NCBI RefSeq assembly: GCF_002443255.2
Contig: NW_019211456.1
Span: 45,403,955-45,467,954, forward strand
From: Varroa destructor
Lineage: Eukaryota; Arthropoda; Arachnida; Mesostigmata; Varroidae
DNA: 64,000 nucleotides
Direction: 5' to 3'
Part shown: piece after piece, positions 63,873 to 64,000 of the stretch
Numbering within the stretch: position 1 is the stretch's first letter
Layout: each line of letters starts with the position of its first letter
Translations under genes and position numbers: made by a program
Notes under the pieces: model-generated
Told to the model about the DNA's origin: nothing
The model's input: the letters and a program-made list of their open reading frames with translations, nothing else
The model's database searches: none

Positions 63873-64000
63873 CTAAAAGATCATTGAAGAGATCGCGTGC
63901 CATCATTTCATTACCGTAGCTTGACATAGTGACATAGTGTGCTTCAAAAAGGGATTAATGGATAAACGACTGAATAAAAATGGATCAAGGAATAAACGTT

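Noticed and set aside
1..64000. CRISPR arrays, operons, phage or bacterial features
   Set aside because: The intron-containing genes are animal genes; no regularly spaced direct repeats or prokaryotic gene layout exist here.

Overview
The window is nuclear DNA of an animal. Coding exons carry GT-AG introns, gene density is low, AT content is high, and there are many microsatellites and trinucleotide-rich patches. The proteins look like arthropod or other invertebrate homologues. An arachnid, possibly a parasitiform mite, is my best guess, but that is an impression and the sequence does not prove it.

Three protein-coding genes can be supported, all on the minus strand. (1) Positions 10,259-24,716 hold an insulin-degrading-enzyme-like M16A metalloprotease. 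It is split into four coding exons whose phases all agree and predicts 1,015 residues. It has an N-terminal membrane anchor and about ten glycosylation sequons, so it is probably an ectoenzyme. (2) Positions 52,683-60,213 hold APC1, the largest subunit of the anaphase-promoting complex. It has a small first exon and one 5.15-kb second exon and predicts 1,783 residues. (3) Positions 62,230-63,872 hold the last four coding exons of UDP-glucuronate decarboxylase (UXS1). Its 5' part lies beyond the right edge. The three genes are unrelated in function (peptide degradation, cell-cycle ubiquitination, UDP-xylose synthesis) and their proximity carries no functional message that I can see.

Layout: 1-10,258 has no recognised gene but holds CAG/CAA-rich and CpG-rich patches and a possible first exon at about 2.3 kb. 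10,259-24,716 is the protease gene with three introns of 5.7, 3.7 and 2.1 kb. 24,717-27,040 is its CpG-rich upstream flank. 27,041-51,224 is a 24-kb stretch with no recognised gene, containing microsatellites, perfect hairpins, a tRNA-like A-box and a few weak ORFs. 51,225-52,026 is a decayed mariner transposon just downstream of APC1. The only APC1 intron contains a 703-bp element with 207-bp, roughly 98% identical terminal inverted repeats. 60,214-62,229 separates APC1 from UXS1.

No new multi-gene system was found. The most notable items are the membrane-anchored M16A protease, the long-inverted-repeat element inside APC1, and several CpG-rich or splice-flanked islands that could be unannotated exons. 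No tRNA, rRNA or CRISPR array could be supported.
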